Assembly (NCBI RefSeq): GCF_020905345.1
Contig: NZ_JAJJMO010000001.1
Coordinates: 2,976,001-3,040,000, forward strand
DNA: 64,000 nucleotides
From: Flavobacterium pisciphilum
GTDB lineage: Bacteria > Bacteroidota > Bacteroidia > Flavobacteriales > Flavobacteriaceae
Reading direction: 5' to 3'
Shown: piece after piece, positions 1-9,789 of the stretch
Position numbering within the stretch: position 1 is the first letter of the stretch
How the letters are laid out: each line of letters opens with the position of its first letter
Position numbers and translations under genes: made by a program
Notes under the pieces: model-generated
Database searches by the model: none
What the model was told of the DNA's origin: nothing
The model's input: only the letters and a program-made list of their open reading frames with translations

Positions 1-381
1 GCTGATGTTGATGCATTATTATCAAAACATGAAGAATTTTTTAATGGTGAAATCCTAAAAAATAAAAAATATTTGCGAGATTTATCCAAAGGGAATCAGA
101 AAAAAGTAGGAATTATAGCGACACTTATTGGCAGCCCTGAAGTAATTATTTTAGATGAACCATTTGCCAACTTAGATCCAACAACAGTAAGTCGATTGAA
201 AAAAATAATCAAGGAACTAGCAGATAATCCGAATGTTACAGTATTGGTTTCAAGCCATGATTTGCAACATACCGTTGAAGTTTGTGATAGAATTGTTGCT
301 TTAAATAAGGGAGAAATTGTAAAAGATATTCAAACTTCAAGAGAAACACTTCAAGAGCTTGAGGCGTTTTTTGCCGTTTAA
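1..381 (+). CDS. ABC transporter ATP-binding protein, 3' part
   Basis: The reading frame is open from the first base of the window, so this is the C-terminal part of a gene that begins upstream. The ABC signature is seen as LSKGNQKK, Walker B as VIILDEPFANLDP with the D-loop, and the H-loop as VSSHD. The protein would hydrolyse ATP to drive a membrane transporter. The substrate cannot be told from this half. The stop lies 87 bases before sprE. A TTG at 73 is only an internal codon of the longer frame. Confidence 0.88.
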   Translation, partial: ADVDALLSKHEEFFNGEILKNKKYLRDLSKGNQKKVGIIATLIGSPEVIILDEPFANLDPTTVSRLKKIIKELADNPNVTVLVSSHDLQHTVEVCDRIVALNKGEIVKDIQTSRETLQELEAFFAV

Positions 382-468
382 ATATAAATATTTCAAAAAG
401 AAGCGTATTTTTACCAGTCATTATACTAAAAAACTTTTTTAGATGTTAAATGTTAAAAGTGTTTCCCA

Positions 469-3087
469 TTGAAAAACAATCGATTTAAATACATTTTTCT
501 GTTCTTATTTATCTCCTTTTTGATAGCTTGTTCTACAAAAAGAGACACGTTTTTGGCAAGAAACTCTCATGCTTTAAGTACAAAGTATAATATTTTGTAT
601 AATGGACAACTGGGTTTTGATAAAGGTATGAAAGCTATAGAGGCTAATTATACTGATAATTTTTGGAAATTACTGCCTATTGAAAGGATGCAAATTGATG
701 AAGGTAATTCGGATGAAACTAAAGCAAAAAATCCGGATTTTCAACTTGCAGAGACAAAAGCAACCAAAGCCATCCAGAAACATTCGATGAATATTGGTGG
801 ACGAGAAAAAAACAGTCAGATAGACGAAGCATATTTAATGCTTGGTCAGGCTCGTTATTATGATCAGAGATTCTTACCTGCTTTAGAAGCATTTAATTAT
901 ATTTTATACAAATACCCAACAAGTAGCAATATCAATACAGCAAGAATTTGGCGTGAAAAAACCAATATGCGTTTAGGTAATGACGAGTTGGTTATAAAAA
1001 ACATCTATAAATTAATAAAAGGAGTTGCATTAAAAGAACAGGTATATGCAAATGCAAATGCTTTATTAGCAGAAGCTTTTATTAATTTGGAAGAAAAAGA
1101 TAGTGCAATTACAAAACTTAAAATTGCAGAGGAGTTTACTAAAAGAAATCCTGAAAGATCTAGATACCGTTTTATTTTAGGACAATTATATCAAGAAACA
1201 AATAAGAGAGATAGTGCCCTTTATTTTTATCAATCTGTAATTGATATGAACAGAAGAGCTGAGCGAAAGTATGTAATTCACGCTTATGCCAAAAAAGCTC
1301 AGTTATTTGATTATCAAAATGGGGATAGTGAACTTTTCCTCAAGACATACAATAAATTAGTTGACGATAGAGAAAACAGACCATTCTTAGATGTAATATA
1401 TTATGAGATGGGAGTCTTTTTTGATAAAAAGAAAGATGAAAAAGCGGCATTAGAATTTTATAATTATTCTTTAAAAAGAAAATCCAAAGATCCATATTTA
1501 GTAGCATCTACCTATCGTAATATTGGGAATATGTACTTTAAAAAAGCAAGTTATACATTGGCAGCAAAGTATTATGATAGTACTTTGGTAAAAATGGACC
1601 CTAAAACTAGAGAGTATGTCTATATCCAGAAAACTCGAAAAAATTTAGATGATGTAATAAAATATGAAGGTATTGCAAAACGCAATGATAGTATTATAAA
1701 TGTTGTTGGTCTTTCAGACTCAGCTAGAGTAAAATATTTTGGAGACTATATCGCCAAGTTAAAAACTGCTGATGAAGCAAAACGAATTCTTGAAGAGAAA
1801 CAAAAAGAAAAAATTGCTAATATAGAGCGAAACACAAACGGAGGAGGTTTAGAAACAATTACTGCAAAAGGGGCTCTACCAGGAAATCCTGAGAAAACAG
1901 GAGTTCCAAGTCCACCAACAGGAAATGAAGTAGCAAGTGTTTTTTATTTTTATAATCCTTCAACAGTAGCTTATGGAAAATTACAGTTCAAAAAACTGTG
2001 GGGGAACAGAGATATAAATAGCAATTGGAGGTTACCATCTAATAAGTCTAATTCAAATTCAGATGATGATAAATCGACAGCTGATGTTGCAAATGATTCA
2101 ATAAAAGAAGATGTAATAGTCGAAAAATACACTACAGATTTTTATTTAAAACAGCTTCCTAAAGACAAATCGGCAATAGATAGTATTGCTCAGGAACGAA
2201 ATTTTTCTTATTACCAATTAGGACTTATATATAAAGAGAAATTTAAAGAATATGAATTGGCTAGCAATAAGTTAGAGCAATTATTGAAGAATAATCCTGA
2301 GGAAAAATTGATTTTGCCGGCGATGTATAATCTCTATAAAATTTATGAGATTACAAATCCAGCAAAAGCAGTTGTGATGAAGATGGATATAACGACACGT
2401 TATCCAAATTCACGCTATGCACAAATCATAAATAACAATGGTTTAGATGAAGGGGCAGGAATTAAGGCGCCAGAGAAAGAATATCAAAAGTGGTATAAAC
2501 TATTCCAAGAAGAAAATTATGCCGAAGTCTTAAATAATATTGATGATCTTATTAATCAATATTCTGGAGATGAAATAGTATCTAAATTCGAACTTTTAAA
2601 AGCCAATACATTAGGAAAGGCCAAAGGATTAGTTGCATATAAAAAAGCAATAGAAAATGTAGCAGAGAACTATCCTAATAGTGAAGAAGGTAAAAAAGCA
2701 CAGGATGTTTTAATCAATCAGATTCCATTTTTGGAGAAACGAGTATTTACAACGACAGATAACAAAAACTGGAAAATATTGTATAAAGTTGGTATTCATG
2801 ATGATAAAGCAAGAAAAACAATTGAGGATATTATTAAAAAATTCTTAGTTGATGAGAACTTCCAAAAACTAACTTATTCTTTTGATAAATACGATTTGGA
2901 TTCAGCATTTGTTACGATTCATGGTATAAAATCAGAAGTTTACGCAAATGATGTTGCCAAAGTATTAAAAGAAAACAAAAAGTATAATTTAGTAGAATAT
3001 CCAGCAGTAATAATATCAAGTGACAATTATAGTATAGTACAAATTAATAAAAATTTAGAAGCCTATTTAGCTCCTAAAACCCCTTAA
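469..3087 (+). CDS. sprE: T9SS/gliding lipoprotein SprE (PorW family)
   Basis: This 872-residue lipoprotein has a hydrophobic signal followed by the lipobox FLIACS (Cys about 21) and many TPR-type helical repeats in residues about 100-400 and 560-720. Length, lipobox, TPR content and neighbouring genes fit SprE of Flavobacterium johnsoniae, called PorW in Porphyromonas. In that family it is a periplasmic lipoprotein needed for type IX secretion and gliding. The start is TTG; no better ATG lies in frame before the signal sequence. The middle (residues about 440-520) is a low-complexity linker rich in Asn, Ser and Gly. It is followed after two bases by the bactofilin gene, so the two are probably co-transcribed. 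Confidence 0.85.
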   Translation: MKNNRFKYIFLFLFISFLIACSTKRDTFLARNSHALSTKYNILYNGQLGFDKGMKAIEANYTDNFWKLLPIERMQIDEGNSDETKAKNPDFQLAETKATKAIQKHSMNIGGREKNSQIDEAYLMLGQARYYDQRFLPALEAFNYILYKYPTSSNINTARIWREKTNMRLGNDELVIKNIYKLIKGVALKEQVYANANALLAEAFINLEEKDSAITKLKIAEEFTKRNPERSRYRFILGQLYQETNKRDSALYFYQSVIDMNRRAERKYVIHAYAKKAQLFDYQNGDSELFLKTYNKLVDDRENRPFLDVIYYEMGVFFDKKKDEKAALEFYNYSLKRKSKDPYLVASTYRNIGNMYFKKASYTLAAKYYDSTLVKMDPKTREYVYIQKTRKNLDDVIKYEGIAKRNDSIINVVGLSDSARVKYFGDYIAKLKTADEAKRILEEKQKEKIANIERNTNGGGLETITAKGALPGNPEKTGVPSPPTGNEVASVFYFYNPSTVAYGKLQFKKLWGNRDINSNWRLPSNKSNSNSDDDKSTADVANDSIKEDVIVEKYTTDFYLKQLPKDKSAIDSIAQERNFSYYQLGLIYKEKFKEYELASNKLEQLLKNNPEEKLILPAMYNLYKIYEITNPAKAVVMKMDITTRYPNSRYAQIINNNGLDEGAGIKAPEKEYQKWYKLFQEENYAEVLNNIDDLINQYSGDEIVSKFELLKANTLGKAKGLVAYKKAIENVAENYPNSEEGKKAQDVLINQIPFLEKRVFTTTDNKNWKILYKVGIHDDKARKTIEDIIKKFLVDENFQKLTYSFDKYDLDSAFVTIHGIKSEVYANDVAKVLKENKKYNLVEYPAVIISSDNYSIVQINKNLEAYLAPKTP

Positions 3088-3089
3088 GC

Positions 3090-3482
3090 ATGTTTAATAA
3101 AGCCCCAAAATTTAGCACAGAAAACCTAGGAAAAACAAATAGAATAGTTGAAGGAACTATCATAACAGGAGACATTACTTCGCTAGCCGATTTTAGATTA
3201 GATGGACAATTAATAGGTAATTTTACCTCAAAAGGAAAAATTGTAATTGGTCCAGCTAGTAAAGTTAAAGGAGATATCATCTGTCAGAATGCCGATATTG
3301 AAGGAGAATTCACAGGAAATATTAAAGTTGTTGAACTTTTAAATGTAAAAGCAACAGCAAAAATTAATGGAGAAGTAACTGTAGGCAAATTATCTGTAGA
3401 ACCAGGTGCCGATTTTACAGCGACTTGTATAATGGCAACTGATTTAAAAAGTGGAATAAATGGAGGACAAGGAACCAAATGA
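3090..3482 (+). CDS. Bactofilin (polymer-forming cytoskeletal protein)
   Basis: The 130-residue protein has the short beta-helix repeat pattern of bactofilins (DUF583), for example GDITSLADFRLDGQLIGN, and KGDIICQNADIEGEFTGN, with charged, flexible ends. Bactofilins form non-polar filaments that scaffold cell-wall or envelope proteins at the membrane. The start lies two bases after the sprE stop, and its last 23 bases overlap the following atpI-like gene, which points to one transcript and translational coupling. Confidence 0.9.
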   Translation: MFNKAPKFSTENLGKTNRIVEGTIITGDITSLADFRLDGQLIGNFTSKGKIVIGPASKVKGDIICQNADIEGEFTGNIKVVELLNVKATAKINGEVTVGKLSVEPGADFTATCIMATDLKSGINGGQGTK

Positions 3483-3687
3483 AAATCAGAGAAATAACAA
3501 ATGGATAGTTTTTGTTAACATTCCAATACAGATGGGAGTAATTATATTTTTATTTTCCTATTTGGGTATTTGGTTAGATGAAAAATATTCAAATGGCGGT
3601 TCGCTGTGGACAATTATTTTGTCTTTATTTTCTGTCTTCTTAGCACTTTATAATGTCATCAGACAAGTTAAAAATTTAAATAAATAA
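3460..3687 (+). CDS. AtpZ/AtpI-like small membrane protein
   Basis: The 75-residue protein has a charged N-terminus and two membrane helices (about residues 15-36 and 46-66) joined by a short loop with GIWLDEKYSNGG. This pattern and the place directly before the ATP synthase genes match the AtpI/AtpZ family, which helps assemble the c-ring or carries Mg2+/Ca2+ in other bacteria. The start overlaps the bactofilin gene by 23 bases, and its stop shares one base with the next ATG. Confidence 0.8.
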   Translation: MEDKEPNENQRNNKWIVFVNIPIQMGVIIFLFSYLGIWLDEKYSNGGSLWTIILSLFSVFLALYNVIRQVKNLNK

Positions 3688-4070
3688 TGAATAGAGTTAT
3701 AGATTTTCTTAAGTATTTTGTTCCTTTTTCGATTGTATTGTTTGTGTCGCAATATTTTGTAATGCAATCTTTATCAGATAAATTAGTTTTTTTTTACTCC
3801 GTGTGGAGTATTTATATATTTAATATTGTTGCTACTTTTTTAGTGTACTTGTTTTTAATTTTTGTTAATAAAAATTTTTCAACTTATACAGGGTTCGCTT
3901 TTCTTGGAGCAAGTTTTTTTAGAATGATGGTGGCAATTATTTTCTTGATTCCACTGATAAAAGCGAATGTCAAAGACCCGATAATTGATTTGGGGGCGTT
4001 TTTTATCCCTTATTTTTTATTTTTACTTTTTGAAACATATTTCACAGTTCGTCTAATAAATAAAAGCTAA
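3687..4070 (+). CDS. Four-helix membrane protein, ATP synthase subunit I-like
   Basis: The 127-residue protein is almost entirely hydrophobic, with four predicted membrane segments and conserved-looking polar residues in FFRMMVA. It begins in a TAATG overlap with the AtpZ-like gene and ends 133 bases before atpB. Position and topology suggest a role in Fo assembly like subunit I, but no diagnostic motif is visible, so the function is inferred from context only. Confidence 0.7.
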   Translation: MNRVIDFLKYFVPFSIVLFVSQYFVMQSLSDKLVFFYSVWSIYIFNIVATFLVYLFLIFVNKNFSTYTGFAFLGASFFRMMVAIIFLIPLIKANVKDPIIDLGAFFIPYFLFLLFETYFTVRLINKS

Positions 4071-4154
4071 TCACTTCATTATTAGATAAATTGAAAAATT
4101 AAAATGTAATTTTAAAAATTATATCTATAAATTTTCAATTTTCAATTTAAAATG

Positions 4155-4162
4155 TACCTTTG
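4155..4162 (+). promoter_or_regulatory. Putative -7 box of the atp operon promoter
   Basis: TACCTTTG matches the Bacteroidetes -7 consensus TAnnTTTG and lies 41 bases before the atpB ATG. An AT-rich stretch with repeated AATTTTCAATTTTCAATT-like sequence precedes it. No clear TTTG -33 element is seen at the usual distance. Confidence 0.55.
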
Positions 4163-4203
4163 CAAAAAATTTTTGGAACCTAAAATTAGATAAAGATTTA
4201 ATA

Positions 4204-5367
4204 ATGATATTTTCAAATAAACCAGTTCAGTACTTATTAGTTACTTTATTAGCTTTTACTTCGTCGATAAATTTCGCCTCTACTCCTGTTGATAGTGTTT
4301 CTATTAAACACGAAAACGTTGTTGAGACAGTTGAAGGAAGCGGTCACGGAGAAAGTGTTGGTCACAAAATAGAAAAAGAATTCAATGCAAGTGAGTTGAT
4401 CAATTCACACATTGGAGATTCTCATGATTTTCATATTGCTGACTGGAATGGTCACCCAATTTCGCTTAATCTACCAGTTATTTTATGGACTAAAAATGGA
4501 TTAGAGATTTTTTCATCAGAAAAATTTCACCACGATAATTCAGGAGAACATGTTGTAGATATCAATGGTCAAAAAGTTGTTCGTTATAAAGAAGTAATTT
4601 TTTATGCTGACAAATTTGAGCAAATGGCAAAAGAAGATAGAGATAATGGAGCTTTTGCTTTTGACGCAAGACCTTTAGATTTTTCTATAACAAAGAATGT
4701 TTTTTCTATGTTGTTATCAGCAATAGTTTTGTTCTTCATGTTTTTTGCTGTAGCAAGATCATACAAGAAAAATCCAAAAGCACCAAAAGGATTAGCTGGA
4801 TTTTTAGAGCCACTAGTTACTTATGTTAGAGATGAGATTGCTATCCCAAATATTGGAGCAAAAAAAGCTGGTAAATATATGCCATACCTTTTAACTATCT
4901 TTTTCTTTATCTGGATAAATAACCTTATCGGATTAATTCCTTTCTTTCCATTTAGTTCTAACTTAACAGGTAATATCTATTTTACATTTGTAATGGCATT
5001 TATTACTTTTATCGTTACAACTTTAAGTGCAAACAAAAATTATTGGGGACACATTTTTAACACACCAGGAGTTCCTGTGTGGTTAGCTCCAATTATGATT
5101 CCTGTAGAGATTATAGGAATGCTTACTAAACCATTCGCATTGATGATTCGTTTGTTCGCAAACATTACTGCAGGTCACATTATTATTTTAAGTTTAGTTT
5201 CTTTGATCTTCATTTTCAAAAGTATTGCTATCGGACCAGTTGCTGGAGCATTCGTATTGTTCATGAGTGTATTAGAGATGTTGGTTGCTGCTTTGCAAGC
5301 GTATGTATTTACTTTGCTTTCAGCATTATTTATTGGTCAGGCTGTTGAAGAGCACGATCATCATTAA
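4204..5367 (+). CDS. atpB: ATP synthase Fo subunit a
   Basis: The 387-residue protein has a signal-like N-terminus, a His-rich periplasmic-type extension of about 150 residues that is typical of Bacteroidota subunit a, and then five to six membrane helices. The key helix contains the essential Arg in KPFALMIRLFANITAGH. Subunit a forms the two proton half-channels next to the c-ring. The C-terminus ends in EEHDHH. It is followed after 40 bases by atpE. Confidence 0.96.
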   Translation: MIFSNKPVQYLLVTLLAFTSSINFASTPVDSVSIKHENVVETVEGSGHGESVGHKIEKEFNASELINSHIGDSHDFHIADWNGHPISLNLPVILWTKNGLEIFSSEKFHHDNSGEHVVDINGQKVVRYKEVIFYADKFEQMAKEDRDNGAFAFDARPLDFSITKNVFSMLLSAIVLFFMFFAVARSYKKNPKAPKGLAGFLEPLVTYVRDEIAIPNIGAKKAGKYMPYLLTIFFFIWINNLIGLIPFFPFSSNLTGNIYFTFVMAFITFIVTTLSANKNYWGHIFNTPGVPVWLAPIMIPVEIIGMLTKPFALMIRLFANITAGHIIILSLVSLIFIFKSIAIGPVAGAFVLFMSVLEMLVAALQAYVFTLLSALFIGQAVEEHDHH

Positions 5368-5389
5368 TCAGAGTTTTATTAATTATTAA

Positions 5390-5611
<222 letters not shown>

Positions 5612-5621
5612 TTAAAATCTA

Positions 5622-5658
5622 AAACTTCCTGTAGCGGTTGGCTTCAGGAAGTTTTTTT
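5622..5658 (+). terminator. Hairpin terminator between atpE and atpF
   Basis: A perfect 10-bp stem (AAACTTCCTG / CAGGAAGTTT, 5622-5631 and 5645-5654) is followed by a run of T residues. It has the form of an intrinsic terminator inside the operon and could make transcripts ending after atpE more abundant than those for the downstream subunits. Confidence 0.75.
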
Positions 5659-5693
5659 AAAAAAAGACAAACAAATTTTAAATATATAATGTT

Positions 5694-6185
5694 ATGCAAT
5701 TAACTTCACCAGAAAGTTTAATTTTTTGGACAACAACTATCTTTATTGTTTTCTTCATTCTTTTGGCAAAATTTGCTTGGAAACCTATTTTGGGTGCAGT
5801 AAAAAGCCGTGAAGAATCTATTAATGAAGCATTAGCAGCTGCAGAAGCAGCTCGTAGAGAAATGCAGAATTTAACTGCTGATAACGAGCGTATCTTAAAA
5901 GAAGCTCGTGCTGAACGTGATGCGATGCTAAAAGAAGCTCGCGAAATGAAAGAGCAAATTATAGCTGAATCTAAAAATGAAGCACAAGAGCAAGGTCAAA
6001 AATTAATTGCCCAAGCTAAAGCAGCTATTGAAAATGAAAAGAATGCAGCTATGGCTGAATTGAAATCACAAGTTTCAACTTTATCATTAAGCATTGCTGA
6101 AAAACTATTGAAAGATGAATTATCTAGCAAAGAATCTCAAACTAAATTAGTTGAGAAAATGTTAGATGACGTAAAGTTAAACTAA
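5694..6185 (+). CDS. atpF: ATP synthase Fo subunit b
   Basis: The 163-residue protein has one N-terminal membrane helix (residues about 8-28) and then a long charged Ala/Glu/Lys-rich coiled coil, the normal form of the peripheral stalk subunit b. The stop is four bases before the atpH start, in line with one operon. Confidence 0.95.
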   Translation: MQLTSPESLIFWTTTIFIVFFILLAKFAWKPILGAVKSREESINEALAAAEAARREMQNLTADNERILKEARAERDAMLKEAREMKEQIIAESKNEAQEQGQKLIAQAKAAIENEKNAAMAELKSQVSTLSLSIAEKLLKDELSSKESQTKLVEKMLDDVKLN

Positions 6186-6189
6186 TATT

Positions 6190-6723
6190 ATGGCAAGTAC
6201 AAGAGCAGCAATTCGTTATGCAAAAGCAATTCTGGACTTAGCAAACTCTAAAGGTGTTGCCGAAGTTGTTAATAACGACATGAAATCAATTGCTTCGACA
6301 ATTGACACAAATGCAGAATTGAGTACCTTTATTCAAAGCCCAACTATTAAAGTTGAAGTTAAAGAAAGTGCTCTTTTAGAAGTTTTTACAACTGTAAATG
6401 GTGTAACCAAAGGGTTATTTCATTTATTGTTTGAAAACAAAAGATTCGAAATTCTAGAAGCAATTGCACTAGAATACGTTAAATTATTTGATGAAAATAA
6501 TGGTGTTGAAGTAGCTACAGTTACAACAGCCATTCCTATGGATGCTGCTTTAGAAGCTAAAGTTTTAGCTAAAATTGCAACATTATCAGATAAGAAAATT
6601 ACAATTGAAAATAACGTAGATGCTTCAATTATTGGAGGATTTATTTTAAGAATAGGTGATAAGCAATATAATGCATCTGTTGCAAACAGATTACAAGTAT
6701 TAAAAAGAGAGTTAAGTAATTAG
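6190..6723 (+). CDS. atpH: ATP synthase F1 subunit delta
   Basis: The 177-residue protein shows the OSCP/delta pattern: the N-terminal helical domain begins STRAAIRYAKAILDLA, and the C-terminal end has SIIGGFILRIGDKQYNASV. It joins the peripheral stalk to the top of the alpha3beta3 head. It lies between atpF and atpA. Confidence 0.95.
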   Translation: MASTRAAIRYAKAILDLANSKGVAEVVNNDMKSIASTIDTNAELSTFIQSPTIKVEVKESALLEVFTTVNGVTKGLFHLLFENKRFEILEAIALEYVKLFDENNGVEVATVTTAIPMDAALEAKVLAKIATLSDKKITIENNVDASIIGGFILRIGDKQYNASVANRLQVLKRELSN

Positions 6724-6762
6724 TTTTATTACACATAAAAGTGTCTAAATAATAAATTTAAG

Positions 6763-8340
6763 ATGGCGGAAATCAAACCTGCTGAAATTTCAGCAATATT
6801 AAGAAAGCAAGTAGAAGGTTTTGAATCTGGTGCTACGCTAGAAGAAGTAGGAACAGTACTTCAAGTTGGAGATGGTATTGCTCGTATTTACGGGTTATCA
6901 AATGTACAATACGGTGAGTTAGTTGAATTTGAAAACGGACTTGAAGCTATTGTATTGAACCTTGAAGAAGATAATGTTGGTGTGGTACTTTTAGGACCAT
7001 CAACAGGAATCAAAGAAGGATCAACTGCAAAAAGAACACAACGTATTGCTTCTCTTAAAGTAGGTGAGCAAATGGTAGGACGTGTAGTGAACACTCTTGG
7101 TTTTCCAATTGATGGAAAAGGACCAATTGGAGGAACTTTATACGAAATGCCTTTAGAAAGAAAAGCACCAGGAGTTATCTTCCGTCAACCAGTAACTGAA
7201 CCATTACAAACAGGTATTAAAGCTGTTGATGCTATGATCCCAGTTGGACGTGGACAACGTGAGCTTGTAATTGGTGACCGTCAAACAGGGAAATCTACTG
7301 TTTGTTTGGATACTATCTTAAACCAAAAAGAATTTTACGATGCAGGAAAACCTGTATTCTGTATATATGTTGCAATTGGGCAAAAAGCTTCAACTGTAGC
7401 AGGAATTGCTAAAATGTTAGAAGAAAAAGGAGCAATGGCTTATACAGTTATTGTTGCAGCAAATGCTTCTGATCCAGCTCCAATGCAAGTTTACGCTCCT
7501 TTCGCAGGTGCTGCAATTGGGGAATATTTTAGAGATTCAGGTCGTCCAGCACTTATTGTTTATGATGATTTATCTAAACAAGCTGTTGCTTACCGTGAGG
7601 TTTCTCTTTTATTAAGAAGACCACCGGGACGTGAGGCATACCCTGGAGACGTTTTCTACTTACACAGTAGATTATTAGAGCGTGCTTGTAAAGTAATTGC
7701 AGATAATGGAATTGCTAAAAACATGAACGATTTACCAGATTCTATTAAGTCAATCGTAAAAGGTGGTGGTTCATTAACTGCTTTACCAATTATCGAAACT
7801 CAAGCTGGTGACGTTTCTGCATATATCCCAACAAACGTAATCTCGATTACTGATGGTCAAATTTTCCTTGATGGAGATTTGTTCAACTCAGGAGTACGTC
7901 CTGCTATTAACGTAGGTATCTCAGTATCTCGTGTTGGAGGTAATGCACAAATTAAATCAATGAAAAAAGTATCAGGTACTTTAAAATTAGATCAAGCACA
8001 ATTCCGTGAATTGGAAGCTTTTGCTAAATTTGGTTCTGATCTTGATTCTGTTACTTTAAACGTAATTGAAAAAGGTAAAAGAAACGTTGAAATCTTGAAA
8101 CAAGGTTTAAATGATCCTTATACTGTAGAAAATCAAGTAGCTATTATTTATGCAGGTTCTAAAAACTTATTAAAAAGTGTTCCTGTAAATAAAGTAAAAG
8201 AATTTGAAGCAGATTTCTTAGCATACCTTAACACTAAGCATAAAGATACTCTTAATGCTTTAAAAGCTGGTAAGTTAGATGACAACATTACAGATGTTAT
8301 CGAAAAAGTAGCAAAAGAAATTTCAGCAAAATATAACTAA
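6763..8340 (+). CDS. atpA: ATP synthase F1 subunit alpha
   Basis: The 525-residue protein has the P-loop GDRQTGKST (residues about 172-180), the arginine-finger region [11 protein letters not shown], and the expected family length. It forms the non-catalytic nucleotide sites of F1. The catalytic partner atpD and atpC are not next to it, as is usual in Bacteroidota, where they sit in a separate locus. Confidence 0.98.
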   Translation: MAEIKPAEISAILRKQVEGFESGATLEEVGTVLQVGDGIARIYGLSNVQYGELVEFENGLEAIVLNLEEDNVGVVLLGPSTGIKEGSTAKRTQRIASLKVGEQMVGRVVNTLGFPIDGKGPIGGTLYEMPLERKAPGVIFRQPVTEPLQTGIKAVDAMIPVGRGQRELVIGDRQTGKSTVCLDTILNQKEFYDAGKPVFCIYVAIGQKASTVAGIAKMLEEKGAMAYTVIVAANASDPAPMQVYAPFAGAAIGEYFRDSGRPALIVYDDLSKQAVAYREVSLLLRRPPGREAYPGDVFYLHSRLLERACKVIADNGIAKNMNDLPDSIKSIVKGGGSLTALPIIETQAGDVSAYIPTNVISITDGQIFLDGDLFNSGVRPAINVGISVSRVGGNAQIKSMKKVSGTLKLDQAQFRELEAFAKFGSDLDSVTLNVIEKGKRNVEILKQGLNDPYTVENQVAIIYAGSKNLLKSVPVNKVKEFEADFLAYLNTKHKDTLNALKAGKLDDNITDVIEKVAKEISAKYN

Positions 8341-8363
8341 AAAAGTATTGAGTGTTGAGTATT

Positions 8364-8416
8364 AAGTATTAAGGTTTTACCTGTACTTAATACTTGATGC
8401 TTAAATCTTAATACTT
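8364..8416. repeat. Short palindromic repeat cluster (AAGTATTAAG / CTTAATACTT)
   Basis: The gap between atpA and atpG holds AAGTATTAAG (8364-8373) and its exact complement CTTAATACTT twice (8386-8395, 8407-8416), along with GAGTATT/GAGTGTT variants. The first pair could form a hairpin with a 12-base loop. It may be a family of dispersed flavobacterial intergenic repeats; no T-tract makes it a terminator. Confidence 0.6.
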
Positions 8417-8426
8417 AAAAAAAAGA

Positions 8427-9287
8427 ATGGCAAATTTAAAGGAAATCCGTAATAGAATTACTTCCGTTTCGTCTACGATGCAGATTACATCGGCGATGAA
8501 AATGGTTTCTGCAGCAAAGCTTAAGAAAGCACAAGATGCAATCACAGCGATGCGTCCTTATGCCGAGAAATTAACGGAATTATTACAAAACCTTTCAGCA
8601 ACACTAGATGGTGACGTTGGAGGAGATTTTACTACACAACGTGAGGTAAAAAAAGTATTACTTGTAGCTATAACTTCAAATAGAGGTTTATGTGGTGCAT
8701 TTAATACCAATGTAATAAAGGAAGCAAAAGCACGTTCTGAATTTTATGCAGGTAAACAAGTTGATATTTTTCCTATAGGTAAAAAAGGAAATGATGTTTT
8801 ATCTAAAACTTATAAAGTTCACGGTCATCATAATGCAATTTTTGATCATTTAACTTTTGATAATGTTGCGGCTATTGCTGATAATTTAACTGAAAAATTC
8901 TTGTCTGGAGAGTATGATAGAATTGAATTGATTTACAATCAATTTAAAAATGCTGCTACTCAAATCGTTCAAGTAGAACAGTTTTTACCATTAGCTCCAA
9001 TAAAATCAGATGAGGCTGTTTCAACAGGAGATTATATCTTTGAGCCTTCGAAAGAAGAAATTGTATTGACATTGATTCCTAAATCATTAAAAACACAATT
9101 ATACAAAGGTATCCGTGATTCATTTGCTTCAGAGCATGGTGCGCGTATGACTGCGATGCATAAAGCAACTGATAATGCAACAGACTTGAGAAATCAATTG
9201 AAATTAACTTATAATAAAGCACGTCAAGCAGCTATTACAAACGAGATCTTAGAGATCGTTGGTGGAGCAGAAGCATTGAAAGGATAA
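8427..9287 (+). CDS. atpG: ATP synthase F1 subunit gamma
   Basis: The 286-residue protein starts MANLKEIRNRITSVSSTMQI and ends with a long C-terminal helix containing YNKARQAAITNEILEIV, both hallmarks of the rotating central stalk. An inner motif ITSNRGLCGAFN is also typical. It closes the operon and is followed by a perfect palindromic terminator at 9391-9420. Confidence 0.97.
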   Translation: MANLKEIRNRITSVSSTMQITSAMKMVSAAKLKKAQDAITAMRPYAEKLTELLQNLSATLDGDVGGDFTTQREVKKVLLVAITSNRGLCGAFNTNVIKEAKARSEFYAGKQVDIFPIGKKGNDVLSKTYKVHGHHNAIFDHLTFDNVAAIADNLTEKFLSGEYDRIELIYNQFKNAATQIVQVEQFLPLAPIKSDEAVSTGDYIFEPSKEEIVLTLIPKSLKTQLYKGIRDSFASEHGARMTAMHKATDNATDLRNQLKLTYNKARQAAITNEILEIVGGAEALKG

Positions 9288-9390
9288 GAAAAATTATCAA
9301 TTTTTCAAATCTTCAAATTGCGAAGCTTTGAGAAGAATTTAATTTTCACATATCCAATACTTAATTTATTTTAAGTTACTAGTATATAAA

Positions 9391-9420
9391 AAAGAGAGCC
9401 AACAATTGTTGGCTCTCTTT
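9391..9420. terminator. Perfect bidirectional terminator
   Basis: A 30-base perfect palindrome (half-site AAAGAGAGCCAACAA) has an A-run on the left and a T-run on the right, so it can end transcription on both strands: atpG from the left, and the three minus-strand micro-ORFs (9504-9921) from the right. Confidence 0.9.
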
Positions 9421-9503
9421 TTTGTTATTAGCTATAGTGTTTCAAAAATACCGTTCTTCTATAAGAGAAAGCATATCATTCAAACTGACACTAATCGTTT
9501 TTA

Positions 9504-9602
9504 TTATTTCAATAAATATCCAATTGCATATCCTAAAAAAGAGAAAGCAGCCATAATAAAAATGGTATACCTTATTATTTTTATTATTTTATTTGGCTCC
9601 AT
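9504..9602 (-). CDS. 32-residue single-helix membrane micro-protein
   Basis: The minus strand reads MEPNKIIKIIRY, then a hydrophobic helix ending in LGYAIGYLLK and a TAA stop. The ATG is 12 bases after the stop of the preceding minus-strand ORF, which fits an operon. It shares a G-[YF]-x-x-G ending with the two upstream micro-ORFs. No known family is recognised. Confidence 0.5.
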   Translation of the reverse strand: MEPNKIIKIIRYTIFIMAAFSFLGYAIGYLLK

Positions 9603-9614
9603 TGGTAGGATAAA

Positions 9615-9752
9615 TTATTTTGTTGCAAATACAAATCTACCCAATTCAAAGCCTATATAGGTTAAAATGAATGAGATCCATAGTAGCCATGCTATAAAAT
9701 TATTGGTTTTTTCTCTAGCATAGACCGCCAATTTATTTACCTGTTTTTCCAT
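9615..9752 (-). CDS. 45-residue single-helix membrane micro-protein
   Basis: The frame starts MEKQVNKLAVYAREKTNN, then has a Trp-rich membrane helix (IAWLLWISFILTYIGF) and ends GFELGRFVFATK. It lies between two other micro-ORFs on the same strand with gaps of 37 and 12 bases. The charged N-terminus plus one helix suggests a small inner-membrane protein. The function is unknown. Confidence 0.5.
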   Translation of the reverse strand: MEKQVNKLAVYAREKTNNFIAWLLWISFILTYIGFELGRFVFATK

Positions 9753-9789
9753 TTTTTCTAGTTTATTTTGTTAGTAGTTTTAAGGGCTG

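Noticed and set aside
9406..9660. 84-residue plus-strand ORF after the atpG terminator
   Set aside because: It begins inside the terminator, has no family-like features, and lies opposite two better-supported minus-strand micro-ORFs.
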